A stretch of DNA of 64,000 bases, from assembly GCA_030538605.1 (NCBI GenBank), contig JAUNTQ010000001.1, positions 41,085 through 105,084 on the forward strand, given 5' to 3'. A model generated the notes under the pieces. That model was not told the DNA's origin. It was given only the letters and a program-made list of their open reading frames with translations, and searched no databases. Shown in pieces: positions 43,548 to 52,104 of the stretch (positions are counted from its first letter, which is position 1; each line of letters begins with the position of its first letter). The stretch is from Pseudomonadota bacterium. Lineage in GTDB: Bacteria > Pseudomonadota > Gammaproteobacteria > Burkholderiales > Burkholderiaceae_C. The translations under genes and the position numbers were made by a program.

Positions 43548-43790
43548 TACGGCTTCGTCGTGGGGTCGCTGCTGATCACCTTCGGCAATGTCGGGGATCG
43601 CTATGGGCGCCTGAAGCTGATCATGGTCGGGGCCATCATCTTCGGCCTGGGATCGCTGGGCGTGGCGTACTCGACCACGCCCGAGGCCTTGATCGCGTTC
43701 CGCGCGCTCATGGGCCTGGGCGGCGCCACGCCGCTGCCCTCGGGGCCGGCCATCGTCAGCGCCTTGTTTCCCGAGACGACAAGCAACCGT
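43548..43790 (+). pseudogene. Fragment of an MFS transporter
   Basis: About 80 codons encode YGFVVGSLLITFGNVGDRYG, then FRALMGLGGATPLPSGPAIV, which are the loop 2-3 motif A and helices 2-5 of a drug:proton antiporter of the EmrB type. No start or remaining helices are present. It abuts the parB remnant at 43546/43548 without a gap and ends just before the AbiE promoter. It therefore marks a recombination scar. Confidence 0.75.
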
Positions 43791-43840
43791 CTTTCCGCGC
43801 GGCTGTCCCAAGGGGTTGATTTTTGAATATGTTGATATTG

Positions 43841-43922
43841 TCGTATCTAAACTACGATTGGGTGCGCCATATCAAATTGACTTTCGATTGGAAAAGTTGT
43901 AAAAATCGTAGTATGGCTACGA
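43841..43922 (+). promoter_or_regulatory. Promoter of abiEi/abiEii bracketed by two inverted repeats
   Basis: TTGACT (43877-43882), 17 bp and TAAAAA (43900-43905) form the promoter. Inverted repeats TCGTA-N7-TACGA (43841-43857) and TCGTAG-N5-CTACGA (43906-43922) flank it, the second covering the ATG at 43913. AbiEi is known to repress its operon by binding two such repeats. No Shine-Dalgarno is present, so the mRNA may be almost leaderless. Confidence 0.75.
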
Positions 43923-44650
43923 CAAGTTCAAGTAAGCTAAACGCGCTCTACACCCGGCTGGCACCGGGAAAGCCGCTGACCTCGGAGGACTTGGTGACGC
44001 TGGGCATCTCTGCCGACCTGGCCGTTCACTACGTCCGGGAAGGGTGGCTCACGCGTCTGGCGCGGGGAGTGTTCTGCCGTCCGAACGACGTCCCGGCGCT
44101 CCATCCCAGCCTGCTGCTGTTGCAGCGCCAAGTCGAGGGGCTGCACGTCGGCGGCAAGTCGGCGCTGGACTGGTACGGTGTGCGCCAGTACGTGTCGCAG
44201 CAGCCGGTGCTGCACCTGTATGGCTGGAAGGCAGCGCGCTTGCCGGAATGGTTCACTGAACGCTTCCCGGCCGAGTACCACCGCAAGCGCCTGTTCGATG
44301 AGCAGCCGGACGCCATGCTGCACGTTGGCCCGTTCGAGAAGCGCAGCGGGGCGCCGCAAGTGTCGGCGCCGGAGCGCGCCTTGCTGGAACTGTTGAGCGA
44401 AGTCGGTGTGCGTCAGCCCTTGCAGGAAGCCCGCGAACTGGTCGAAAGCGCCTACAGCCTGCGCGCCGATCTGCTGCGCGAGTTGTTGCTGCACTGCGCG
44501 AGCGTCAAGACCGTGCGGCTGTGCCTGCAACTCGGCCGCGAGGCGTCATTGCCCTGGGCGGCCAAGCTCGACCCGGCCTCGCTGCCGACGGGCAGTGACC
44601 GGCCTTGGGTGTCCCGCTCGGCTGATGGCCTGCTGGTGCTCAAGCCATGA
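43913..44650 (+). CDS. abiEi: AbiEi, type IV toxin-antitoxin antitoxin
   Basis: The 245-residue product has an N-terminal winged helix (LNALYTRLAPGKPLTSEDLV, about residues 8-28, with VREGWLTRLARGVFCRP as the wing) and a C-terminal antitoxin domain (GGKSALDWYGVRQYV, then APERALLELLSEVG), each cited in part. In the AbiE system AbiEi counteracts the AbiEii nucleotidyltransferase without direct binding and represses the operon. It overlaps abiEii by ATGA. The start at 43913 lies inside an operator; an open frame extends upstream but is AT-rich and non-conserved. Confidence 0.88.
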   Translation: MATTSSSKLNALYTRLAPGKPLTSEDLVTLGISADLAVHYVREGWLTRLARGVFCRPNDVPALHPSLLLLQRQVEGLHVGGKSALDWYGVRQYVSQQPVLHLYGWKAARLPEWFTERFPAEYHRKRLFDEQPDAMLHVGPFEKRSGAPQVSAPERALLELLSEVGVRQPLQEARELVESAYSLRADLLRELLLHCASVKTVRLCLQLGREASLPWAAKLDPASLPTGSDRPWVSRSADGLLVLKP

Positions 44651-45453
44651 ATCAGACCTATCTCGATACCGCGCGCCAGCTGACGCAGGTGGCGCCGTTG
44701 GTGTTCGTGGATGACACCTTTGCCCTGAAGGGCGGCACGGCGATCAATCTGTTCGTGCGCGACATGCCGCGTCTGTCGGTCGATCTCGATCTGGTGTTTC
44801 CCGAACACACGCTGCCGCGGGACGAGGCGTTGGCGCGCATCAACGAGGCCGTTCGGCAAGCTGCCGAGCGGCTGAAGAAGCGAGGGTTCCAGACGCACGC
44901 ACCAGCGGCGGCAGCAGGGGAGACAAAGCTGCTTGTGCGGCGCGGTTCGATTCAGGTCAAGGTCGAAGTCAACTTCGTCATGCGCGGCACGGTGCAGCCG
45001 GTGCGCCGCGCTTCGCTCACGCCGCTTGCCCGCGACGTGTTGATGGCCGATCTGGAGATTCCGGTGGTATCGCTGGAAGACGTGTACGGCGGCAAGCTGG
45101 TGGCGGCACTGGATCGGCAGCACCCGCGCGACCTGTTCGACGTGATGCAGCTCTTTGCGCACGAGGGCATCACGCCCGGCATCCGGCGTGCCGTCGTGGT
45201 CTATTTGGCCAGCAGCAATCGGCCGATCCACGAAGTGTTGTTCACGCCGTTGCGGGACATCCGGCATGACTACGCGCACAACTTCCAAGGCATGACGGCC
45301 GAGACGGTGCCGCTCGATGCGCTGCTCGCCGCGCGAGAACGCATGGTGCGCGAAGTCCAGCAGGGCTTGGACGACGACGAGCGGCGCTTCCTGCTGTCGC
45401 TGGCCGCCGGTACGCGTCCGCGGAAGATGAAGTGCCGGGCGGATGGTGTTTGA
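44647..45453 (+). CDS. abiEii: AbiEii, nucleotidyltransferase toxin
   Basis: The 268-residue product carries the nucleotidyltransferase motif KGGTAINLF...SVDLDL near residues 28-47 and a later essential motif KLVAALDRQHPRDLFDV near 150. AbiEii-type toxins arrest growth reversibly, some by adding nucleotides to tRNA ends, and abort phage infection. The catalytic motifs are intact and it is coupled to abiEi by a four-base overlap, so the pair looks functional. Confidence 0.9.
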   Translation: MNQTYLDTARQLTQVAPLVFVDDTFALKGGTAINLFVRDMPRLSVDLDLVFPEHTLPRDEALARINEAVRQAAERLKKRGFQTHAPAAAAGETKLLVRRGSIQVKVEVNFVMRGTVQPVRRASLTPLARDVLMADLEIPVVSLEDVYGGKLVAALDRQHPRDLFDVMQLFAHEGITPGIRRAVVVYLASSNRPIHEVLFTPLRDIRHDYAHNFQGMTAETVPLDALLAARERMVREVQQGLDDDERRFLLSLAAGTRPRKMKCRADGV

Positions 45454-45496
45454 GGCCTCTCAGCCGCAGTTCAAGATATCTCGCGGATCGAGGTTG

Positions 45497-45582
45497 TTTG
45501 TCCGAAATGGACCACAGTTTTCGGACAAAATGCTTGCCTGAGGTCCGTAAAACAGCTACAAACATCGGACAACCATGTCCGA
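45497..45582 (+). promoter_or_regulatory. Promoter of the DUF6088 operon bracketed by two inverted repeats
   Basis: A perfect palindrome with 11-bp arms (TTTGTCCGAAA, 11-nt spacer, TTTCGGACAAA) spans 45497-45529. A second, TCGGACA-N4-TGTCCGA (45565-45582... arms ending at 45582), covers the ATG at 45575 and shares the same half-site. Between them TTGCCT (45534-45539), 17 bp and TACAAA (45557-45562) suggest the promoter. Confidence 0.75.
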
Positions 45583-46288
45583 CCTCAAATCAGCTGTACT
45601 GTCCCTCGTCGACGCCGGCGGGGTGAGCCATGTCTGGGTGCCGACCGACTTCGCTGCTTTCGGCAGTCGTGATGCCGTCGACAAGACTTTGCAGCGCCTG
45701 GTCCGCGACGGTGAGCTGCGGCGCATCGACAGGGGCTTGTACGACAGGCCGACGATGAACGGCCTCACGAACCGCCCTAGCAGCCCAGACTACCGGGCCG
45801 TGGTGGATGCCATCGCGCGTCGCGATCAGCTCCGGCTGCTGGTGGATGGCATGACGGCAGCGAACGACCTTGGCCTGACCGATGCAGTCCCCGCCCGCGT
45901 GACGATCCACACCGACGCCAGACGCCGGTCCGTGAAACTGGAAAACCTCGTCATCGAATTCAAGCAGACGGCACCCAGCCGCCTGTATTGGGCCGGGCGG
46001 CCCGCCATGCGTGTGGTGCAGGCCCTGCACTGGCTCAGGGACACGCTGGCCACCGATCGGCCGCAGGTCCTGGGCAGGCTGGGCACGCTGCTCGAGAACC
46101 CGGTCCACGGTGATGCCGTGCGCAAGGATTTGCTGGAAGGCTTCGGCACGTTGCCGACCTGGATGCAGGGCGTCGTGCGCGAGCTGCCGGGATGCGATCC
46201 CAAGGTTGCGACCGCCACACTGCTCAAGCGACCCAGATCCACGCCAAGACGGCCTCGGCCGAGGAACACCTTGGGAGTGGCTGCTTGA
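45575..46288 (+). CDS. DUF6088 (AbiEi-like) antitoxin/regulator
   Basis: The 237-residue product has a winged-helix N-terminus (WVPTDFAAFGSRDAVDKTL, then LVRDGELRRIDRGLYDRP, about residues 20-60) and a C-terminal domain of the AbiEi type (VDGMTAANDLGLTDAVPAR, IEFKQTAPSRLYWAGRP). DUF6088 proteins usually precede an AbiEii nucleotidyltransferase toxin. Here the next gene is a short unknown protein that overlaps its stop codon (TTGA), so the usual toxin is missing or replaced. Confidence 0.82.
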   Translation: MSDLKSAVLSLVDAGGVSHVWVPTDFAAFGSRDAVDKTLQRLVRDGELRRIDRGLYDRPTMNGLTNRPSSPDYRAVVDAIARRDQLRLLVDGMTAANDLGLTDAVPARVTIHTDARRRSVKLENLVIEFKQTAPSRLYWAGRPAMRVVQALHWLRDTLATDRPQVLGRLGTLLENPVHGDAVRKDLLEGFGTLPTWMQGVVRELPGCDPKVATATLLKRPRSTPRRPRPRNTLGVAA

Positions 46289-46647
46289 ACGCCGACTGCC
46301 AGACCGTGATCAAGGCCGCCAGCTTCGAGCTGTGGGTGTTTGTTCTTGACGCCGTGGCGCGCGCGGGCATCGCCGTCGGGAGCGTTCTGGAGGACTTCCG
46401 GGGCTGTCGGATGCCTAACGGGCCCTTCTGCGTCCTGTCCGCTGTCAGGAGGCGACTACGATGCAAGGGCGGCCTGTCGCAGTCGAAAGCATTGGGGCGC
46501 CTCGACCGGGCCGCCGAAGCCATGTTCGCAAGGGCTTTCGGCGATGTTCCTCGCTTGGGCACGGTGCAGCCTGTCGCCCCGCGGCTGCAAGAGGCGGTCG
46601 GCGTCGCAGCCCTGTGGCAAGCACTAGGAAGAGGGGGGGCCGCATGA
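46285..46647 (+). CDS. Small protein of unknown function between DUF6088 and the AbiJ-like gene
   Basis: The frame of 120 codons begins with TTG 46285, which overlaps the DUF6088 stop (TTGA), or possibly with GTG 46306. Its TGA overlaps the ATG of the next gene (ATGA). Overlaps at both ends argue that it is a real coupled gene. The product has a helix FELWVFVLDAVARAGIAVGS, a basic middle (SAVRRRLRCKGGLSQSK) and a helical tail (LQEAVGVAALWQALG). I recognise no family. It could be a toxin, an immunity factor or a domain split from a larger gene. Confidence 0.55.
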   Translation: MNADCQTVIKAASFELWVFVLDAVARAGIAVGSVLEDFRGCRMPNGPFCVLSAVRRRLRCKGGLSQSKALGRLDRAAEAMFARAFGDVPRLGTVQPVAPRLQEAVGVAALWQALGRGGAA

Positions 46648-47555
46648 TCGACTACTTCAGCGATCGCGAACACGGACCTGTCGCCCGCACCGAGGAAGCC
46701 ATCGCGCCAGCCGTCTGGGCGGCCATGGTCGCCACCGTCCAGGGCCTGATCAACAGCGGCGCGTTCGGTCAGCGCTTCCCTGAGCGCTGCGCGGATGGGC
46801 AGGCGGTGTGTGGATGCGACGAAGCCGCCTTCGGTGCGGCGGTCGTCGGCGAGATCCGCGGTTTGGACTGGCCGCTGCAAACCACCAAAAGCGTGGAAGA
46901 GGGCTTCAGGTCGAGGCAGGAACCCTTTGCTCCGGATACCCTCGTTGTCCTGGACTTCGTGACATTCGTTCACGCCATGGTGGCCAAGCCCATCCAGCGC
47001 GAATACCACAAGTTCATGCGCCACGACCATCTGGCATTCGACCAGGAAGCCGGTCAGGCGGATTTCCGCGCGACGATCAATCGCTATTTCGCGCGCAACG
47101 GCCTGGCCTTTGAAATGCAGCCGACAGGCCGCGTCGTTCGCCTGCTTCCTCCCGTCGTCGACCAGGCGCTGCAACGCACCACGTTCAATACCGGCGAGCG
47201 CACCCTGGATCTCTTGCTCGAGGAAGCACGTACTAAGTTTTCAGATCCGAATCCGCTGATCCGGCGCGAAGCGCTGGAGCGGCTGTGGGATGCATGGGAG
47301 CGCCTCAAATCCTTGGCGGACCCATCCAATAAGAAGCACTCGGTTCATCTGATTCTGAGTGCGGTCACGACGGAACCGACGCTCTATGCAAGGCTGAATG
47401 CCGAAGCGGCCGAGTTGACGTCGATAGGCAACGACCACCTCATCCGGCATTACGAGGTCAATCAAAAGCCTGTGATCGACGCCGATCACGTTGATTATTT
47501 GTTCCATCGCCTGTTCGCGATGATTCAGGTAATGCTCAGGAAGAAGGCACCCTGA
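46644..47555 (+). CDS. AbiJ-like/HEPN-containing protein
   Basis: The 303-residue product begins MIDYFSDREHGPVART, a start I associate with AbiJ-type N-terminal domains. The C-terminal 100 residues are helical with RLNAEAAELTSIGNDHLIRHYE and ADHVDYLFHRLFAMIQVML, compatible with a HEPN RNase fold. AbiJ proteins act in abortive infection. It is translationally coupled to the preceding small gene. The canonical HEPN R-x4-6-H motif is not clearly seen; LIRHYE gives only R-H. The call is therefore moderate. Confidence 0.55.
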   Translation: MIDYFSDREHGPVARTEEAIAPAVWAAMVATVQGLINSGAFGQRFPERCADGQAVCGCDEAAFGAAVVGEIRGLDWPLQTTKSVEEGFRSRQEPFAPDTLVVLDFVTFVHAMVAKPIQREYHKFMRHDHLAFDQEAGQADFRATINRYFARNGLAFEMQPTGRVVRLLPPVVDQALQRTTFNTGERTLDLLLEEARTKFSDPNPLIRREALERLWDAWERLKSLADPSNKKHSVHLILSAVTTEPTLYARLNAEAAELTSIGNDHLIRHYEVNQKPVIDADHVDYLFHRLFAMIQVMLRKKAP

Positions 47556-47747
47556 GCATGCGGCTGCGAATTTTCAAGGCGACAGCAGCGTCTTTCCTGC
47601 GCATCCCGATAGGCTGGGATCAGCTGAATGTTTTAATACTATGAATACCGATAACTACTGCGTTTCCCGTGGTCGTGCCACCAGGGAAAAGACGATCAAG
47701 CGCCAGACGGCCCGGTTTGGCGAAAACAATCAAGTGCGGGGGACGCT

Positions 47748-48656
47748 ATGAGGAATACCATGGATCGATTTTCAGGCCACGAATCGTTCGTGTGCCGCTA
47801 TGGATGGCTGCCCAAGGTCCATGCGGCGGTAACGGCTGACGCGACGTTGCTGCGCAACGAAGAAAACGCCATGAATGTCCTGGGCATTGGGCGGAACATG
47901 GTGAAGTCGCTCCAGTTCTGGGCCGAGGCCACCGGCGTTCTGAAGCCGGCTGAGGGCGGCGGTCACGAAGCCGGGCCGGTCGGGGCCAAGCTGTTTGGCG
48001 GCCAGGACGCCTGGGATCCGTATCTGGAGTCGCTCGAGTCCTTGTGGCTGATCCACTGGCAGCTGTGCAGCGAGGGGGGACTGGCGGCATGGAACGAGGT
48101 CTTCGGCGAAGGCAAACTCATCCGTTTCGAGCGTAAGCAACTGATCGCCGCGCTGGCTCGCCGCGGCGAGGGGGCGGCCCGCCCGCTGGCCGCAAGCACG
48201 CTCGAGCAGCACTCGTCGATCTTCATCCAGTCCTATTACCAGGAAGAGCGGGGTAGCGACGATACGTCGTGGTCGCCGCTGCAAGACCTGGGGCTGCTGA
48301 GGGCAGTCAAGGGGGAGGACGGAAGAACCATCTTCAGCAGTGAACCGCGGGCGCCGATGGGGCTCTCGCTGCGTGTGTTCGCCATGGCGTTGATCGATTT
48401 CATCGCCGACGAAGCGCGCAGCGAAACGTCGGTCGATTTCGTCAGCCTGCTCAAGGGGGTCTACAGCCCCGGCGTCGTGTTCCGACTGGATGAACAGCAG
48501 CTGCGGGTCTTCGTCGAAGCCCTTTGCGCCGGTCCGCTCAAAGGCGCGCTCCGCTTCGTCGATACGGCCGACACCCAAAGCCTCGTGTTGAACATCAAGA
48601 AACTGGACCCGCAGTACCAACTGCGGCAGGCAGAGGAGGCCGACGCGCATGTCTGA
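47748..48656 (+). CDS. DUF4007 family protein, first gene of the five-gene operon
   Basis: The 302-residue product contains the DUF4007 start region RFSGHESFVCRYGWLPK (residues about 6-22), then LGIGRNMVKSLQFWAEATG near residue 45. Winged-helix-like segments and a domain ending ADTQSLVLNIKKLDPQY follow. DUF4007 proteins are typically found beside PAPS-reductase-like genes of DNA-sulfur-modification-like loci, and may bind DNA. GGGGGA stands six bases before the ATG at 47748; an ATG at 47760 is equally possible. The gene overlaps the ATPase by eight bases. The 192 bp before it hold no gene and should carry the operon promoter. Confidence 0.85.
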   Translation: MRNTMDRFSGHESFVCRYGWLPKVHAAVTADATLLRNEENAMNVLGIGRNMVKSLQFWAEATGVLKPAEGGGHEAGPVGAKLFGGQDAWDPYLESLESLWLIHWQLCSEGGLAAWNEVFGEGKLIRFERKQLIAALARRGEGAARPLAASTLEQHSSIFIQSYYQEERGSDDTSWSPLQDLGLLRAVKGEDGRTIFSSEPRAPMGLSLRVFAMALIDFIADEARSETSVDFVSLLKGVYSPGVVFRLDEQQLRVFVEALCAGPLKGALRFVDTADTQSLVLNIKKLDPQYQLRQAEEADAHV

Positions 48657-51600
48657 TCGCATTCTGCAAGCTATCGAGCTGGGCGGTGGCCACACGCGAT
48701 CCATCGCGCTCGACAGGGATCTGAACGACGGATCTGCCGTCAAGAAGTATTTGTTGACGCCGGCGGCCACGAGCGCCCTCAAGCAGGTCGGCCAAGGCCT
48801 GATCGACAACCAAGCGCAGCGTGCCTGGAAGATCATGGGCCCCTATGGCAGCGGAAAGTCCGCGCTGGGCGTCATGTTGGCCCAGCTCCTGAGTGGTCGC
48901 AAGGCCCATCCCGCCGCCTCGCTGGCAATCACCAAGAGCGCGCCGCAACTGCTGCCGCTGTTCAAGACGGCCAACCGCTTCCCCTTGGCAATTGTTGGTG
49001 CCCGCGTGTCCATCGGCGCAGCGCTGGCGCACGCCATCGGCGAGGCACTGGGCCGTCTGGGCAAAGGCAAGGCGGCGTCGGCGTTGAAAAAGCAGTTGGA
49101 CCTGGACGCGCTGACGTACAAGGGCATGCCGGTGAACGCGGTGGCCGGCACTTTGGCCGCGGACTTTGCGCAGGCCACGGTTTCGGAAGGGTTCGATGGC
49201 GTCCTGCTGCTCATCGACGAGGTCGGCAAGTTCGTGGAGCATGCCGCTTTGCATCCCGACGTGGGCGACCTGATCGCGCTGCAGCAGATCGCCGAACACG
49301 CCTGCCAGCCCGAAGACGCCAAGCTGGCTGTCGTCGCCATGTTGCACCAGCACTTCGCTAGCTACGCCGCAGGGGTCGGCCGGTCGCTTGGCGACGAGTG
49401 GCAGAAGGTGGCGTCCCGGTTTGACGAGATTGCCTTCGACGAACCGGTCGAGCGCTACGCGCACTTCGTGGCCCACGCCATCGGCGCCAAGCCCGCGATC
49501 CACTCGAATCCCGAAGTAATGCGTGAAGCGCAGGCACTGTATGCATCGGCCAAGAAGCTGGGAGTCCTGCGCGCTCTGACGGCAGCCGACCATTTGCTGT
49601 TCGACCATGCGCAAGTGTTGTACCCCTTGCATCCGTTCAGCGTCGCAGCCCTCGCCGTCGTGGCCAAACGGTATGGGCAGAGCGAGCGCTCATTCCACGC
49701 TTTCCTGCGCGGAAACGAACCACTCGGACTGCGAGACTTCGCCGATCGGCACAACGTCGATCCCGCTGTCTGGTTCAGACTGCCCGAGGTGTTCGACTAC
49801 CTCGCCAGTGGCCATGGCCTGCGTTTCCGGGACCTAGGTGCCGAGCGTCGCTGGGCTTTCGCGCTGGCTGCGATGGAGCGGGAAACCTTCGATAAGCAGG
49901 CCCTGCGGGTGCTCAAAAGCATCGCGGTGCTGGAACTGGTCTCAGCCGGCCTGGGGGGCGCCGTCACTGCCGAGACGATCGCATTCGCCCTTGGAAATGC
50001 GACCAGGGCCTCGGTGGCGAAGCTCTGCGACGGCCTGGTCGAGCAAGGGCTACTCGTGCGCCGCCGAGCGAAGGCGGAATACGCCTTCGCGGTGTCGGAA
50101 GCGGTCAACATCGAAGCCGTCTACGAGAAGGCAGCACGAGGCGGCGAAGACGAGCTGGTCATCACCGGGGTCTCGCACGCCCTGTCGCAACGGCTCATCG
50201 TAGCGAACAAGCACTACGACCGATCCGGCACGGTCCGCACCGTCGGCGTTCTTGTCGGCTCACCCGCGCATTGGCCGAAGCCCCCGGCGTTCAAGTCCGA
50301 CGAGGCGCGTCCCGATGGCTGGATCAGGTTGGTCCTGGTCATGGCAGGCTCCGATGACGAGGCCCTGGCGCTGCAACGCCTGAAGCAGGAGGCCGATCCT
50401 TTCAGCGTCTGCGGCAGATTGTCGCTCACGCCGGAGAGCCGTGCGGCGCTGGCGGAGTACTCCATCTGGCTGGCAGTGCAGCGCGAGGTCACCAGCAAAC
50501 GCCTGGACCCCTGGACCAGCCAGTACGTGGCCGGCCGTTTGCACGACGTTTCGGAACAAGTTAGCCAGTTGGTGCTGTGCCAGCTGATGCCCGTTCCCGG
50601 CAACCCGGGGCCCGAGTATTGGCACAACGGCCGCCTCATCGCCAACAGCCGGCACATGAACGCCAGCCAGCTCGCCTCCTGGCTGTTCGATTCGGTGTAC
50701 AGCGAGACGCCGAGGATCGTCAACGAACTCATCAACAAGGACAAGCCGCCATCTGCCATCGTGCTGGCGCGCCAGCGGATGTTCGAGTTCATCCTCGGCG
50801 CAGACCCGGCGGGCCAGCTGTGCGGTGCCAGCGAGTTCCCGCCGGAGCGGCTCATCCACAACACCCTGCTGCGGCAGACCGGCATCTGGCGCGAGGACAA
50901 CGGTCGCTGGAGCCTGGCCGAGCCCACTACGGACGCGGCGATCGACATCTCGAAGGTGTGGGCCGCGATCTCGCAGGCGCTACGCGCCTCCGAAGCCCCG
51001 ACCTTTGCGGGTGTCCTGGCGGCACTCGCGGCGCCGCCATTGGGCGTCAGGGCGGGGCCCGCAGGCATCTGGATTGTCCTGTACCTGATGATCCATCGCA
51101 GCCAGTGCGCGATCTTCGAGCGGGGCACGCTGATCCTCGAACTGACGAACGAGCACCTGCAGCGGATGTACAAGAACCCGCAGACGTTCGAACTGCGTGA
51201 ACTCGCCAATGGAACGGACAGCAGGAAGTTGTTGCACGAGTACCAGACCGCTTTTGCTGCGATCGGCTGCGCGGTCCGTGGCGAGCTGACCTACCTTGAG
51301 CTCGCACGCAGCCTGTACCGCTGGTACGCGCGGCTTCCGGAGTTCAGCTTGCAGACCGCGCGCATCGGCAAGGATGCGAGCTTGGTGCGATCGGTCCTCA
51401 AGAAGGCGCAGGATCCCATCAAGCTGCTCACCTCAAGCCTGCCGGAGACGTATGCACAGGCCCACGTGAAAGTGCCGTTCGGCGAATGGCTGACGGCGAC
51501 GCTGTCGGACCTGGGAATGGCGCATCGCCGGCTGCAGGAAGCCATGTCCGTGGAGATCAGCCAGGCCTTTGCCATCGCCGGTCCGCTGAGCCGCGTGCGC

Positions 51601-52104
51601 AACCAGCTCCAGGCGGAATGTGCGGGCACCGCTTCCGACCTGGCAGACATCCGGCTGAAGAGCTTCATCCTGCGATGCACCGACCTGTCGCTCACGGATG
51701 AGAAATGGCTGGATTCCATTGGAAGCCTGGTGGTCCAAAGACCGCTCGACGCCTGGGCCGATGAGACCATCGGCAAGTTCGCGCAGGAGCTCACCGAGTC
51801 GTGCGGCCGGTACCGACGCTGGATGCGCATGGTCACGGAGCGCGGCTTGGCGCCGCGGGCCTCCGAGCGTTTTGTGGGCCTCACGCTGACCCTGCCAGGC
51901 GGTCAGGAATCGTCGTTGTTCGTGGCGACCTCCGACGCATCCACTGCGGTCGCACGCAGCGTCATGGCGCTGATCACCGAGGAAACCGGAGGGAACGCTC
52001 AGCTCGCCGCGTCGGCTCTCGCGCAGGCTCTGCTCGAACTGCAAACCCCCGTCACATCCGCTTCGCAAGAGGAGAGCGCCGATGGCAACCGAAAAGCAAG
52101 TTAG
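48649..52104 (+). CDS. Large P-loop ATPase, second gene of the five-gene operon
   Basis: The 1151-residue protein has Walker A MGPYGSGKSALG near residues 64-74 and Walker B GVLLLIDEVGKFVEH near 183-197, the pattern of BrxC/DUF499-like AAA+ ATPases of defence systems. A winged helix (RRRAKAEYAFAVSEAVN) lies near residue 470 and the rest is long and helical. There is no signal or membrane segment. It overlaps DUF4007 by eight bases and the PAPS-reductase-like gene by 23. By analogy it could be a DNA-tracking or assembly motor, but this is an inference. Confidence 0.85.
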   Translation: MSDRILQAIELGGGHTRSIALDRDLNDGSAVKKYLLTPAATSALKQVGQGLIDNQAQRAWKIMGPYGSGKSALGVMLAQLLSGRKAHPAASLAITKSAPQLLPLFKTANRFPLAIVGARVSIGAALAHAIGEALGRLGKGKAASALKKQLDLDALTYKGMPVNAVAGTLAADFAQATVSEGFDGVLLLIDEVGKFVEHAALHPDVGDLIALQQIAEHACQPEDAKLAVVAMLHQHFASYAAGVGRSLGDEWQKVASRFDEIAFDEPVERYAHFVAHAIGAKPAIHSNPEVMREAQALYASAKKLGVLRALTAADHLLFDHAQVLYPLHPFSVAALAVVAKRYGQSERSFHAFLRGNEPLGLRDFADRHNVDPAVWFRLPEVFDYLASGHGLRFRDLGAERRWAFALAAMERETFDKQALRVLKSIAVLELVSAGLGGAVTAETIAFALGNATRASVAKLCDGLVEQGLLVRRRAKAEYAFAVSEAVNIEAVYEKAARGGEDELVITGVSHALSQRLIVANKHYDRSGTVRTVGVLVGSPAHWPKPPAFKSDEARPDGWIRLVLVMAGSDDEALALQRLKQEADPFSVCGRLSLTPESRAALAEYSIWLAVQREVTSKRLDPWTSQYVAGRLHDVSEQVSQLVLCQLMPVPGNPGPEYWHNGRLIANSRHMNASQLASWLFDSVYSETPRIVNELINKDKPPSAIVLARQRMFEFILGADPAGQLCGASEFPPERLIHNTLLRQTGIWREDNGRWSLAEPTTDAAIDISKVWAAISQALRASEAPTFAGVLAALAAPPLGVRAGPAGIWIVLYLMIHRSQCAIFERGTLILELTNEHLQRMYKNPQTFELRELANGTDSRKLLHEYQTAFAAIGCAVRGELTYLELARSLYRWYARLPEFSLQTARIGKDASLVRSVLKKAQDPIKLLTSSLPETYAQAHVKVPFGEWLTATLSDLGMAHRRLQEAMSVEISQAFAIAGPLSRVRNQLQAECAGTASDLADIRLKSFILRCTDLSLTDEKWLDSIGSLVVQRPLDAWADETIGKFAQELTESCGRYRRWMRMVTERGLAPRASERFVGLTLTLPGGQESSLFVATSDASTAVARSVMALITEETGGNAQLAASALAQALLELQTPVTSASQEESADGNRKAS

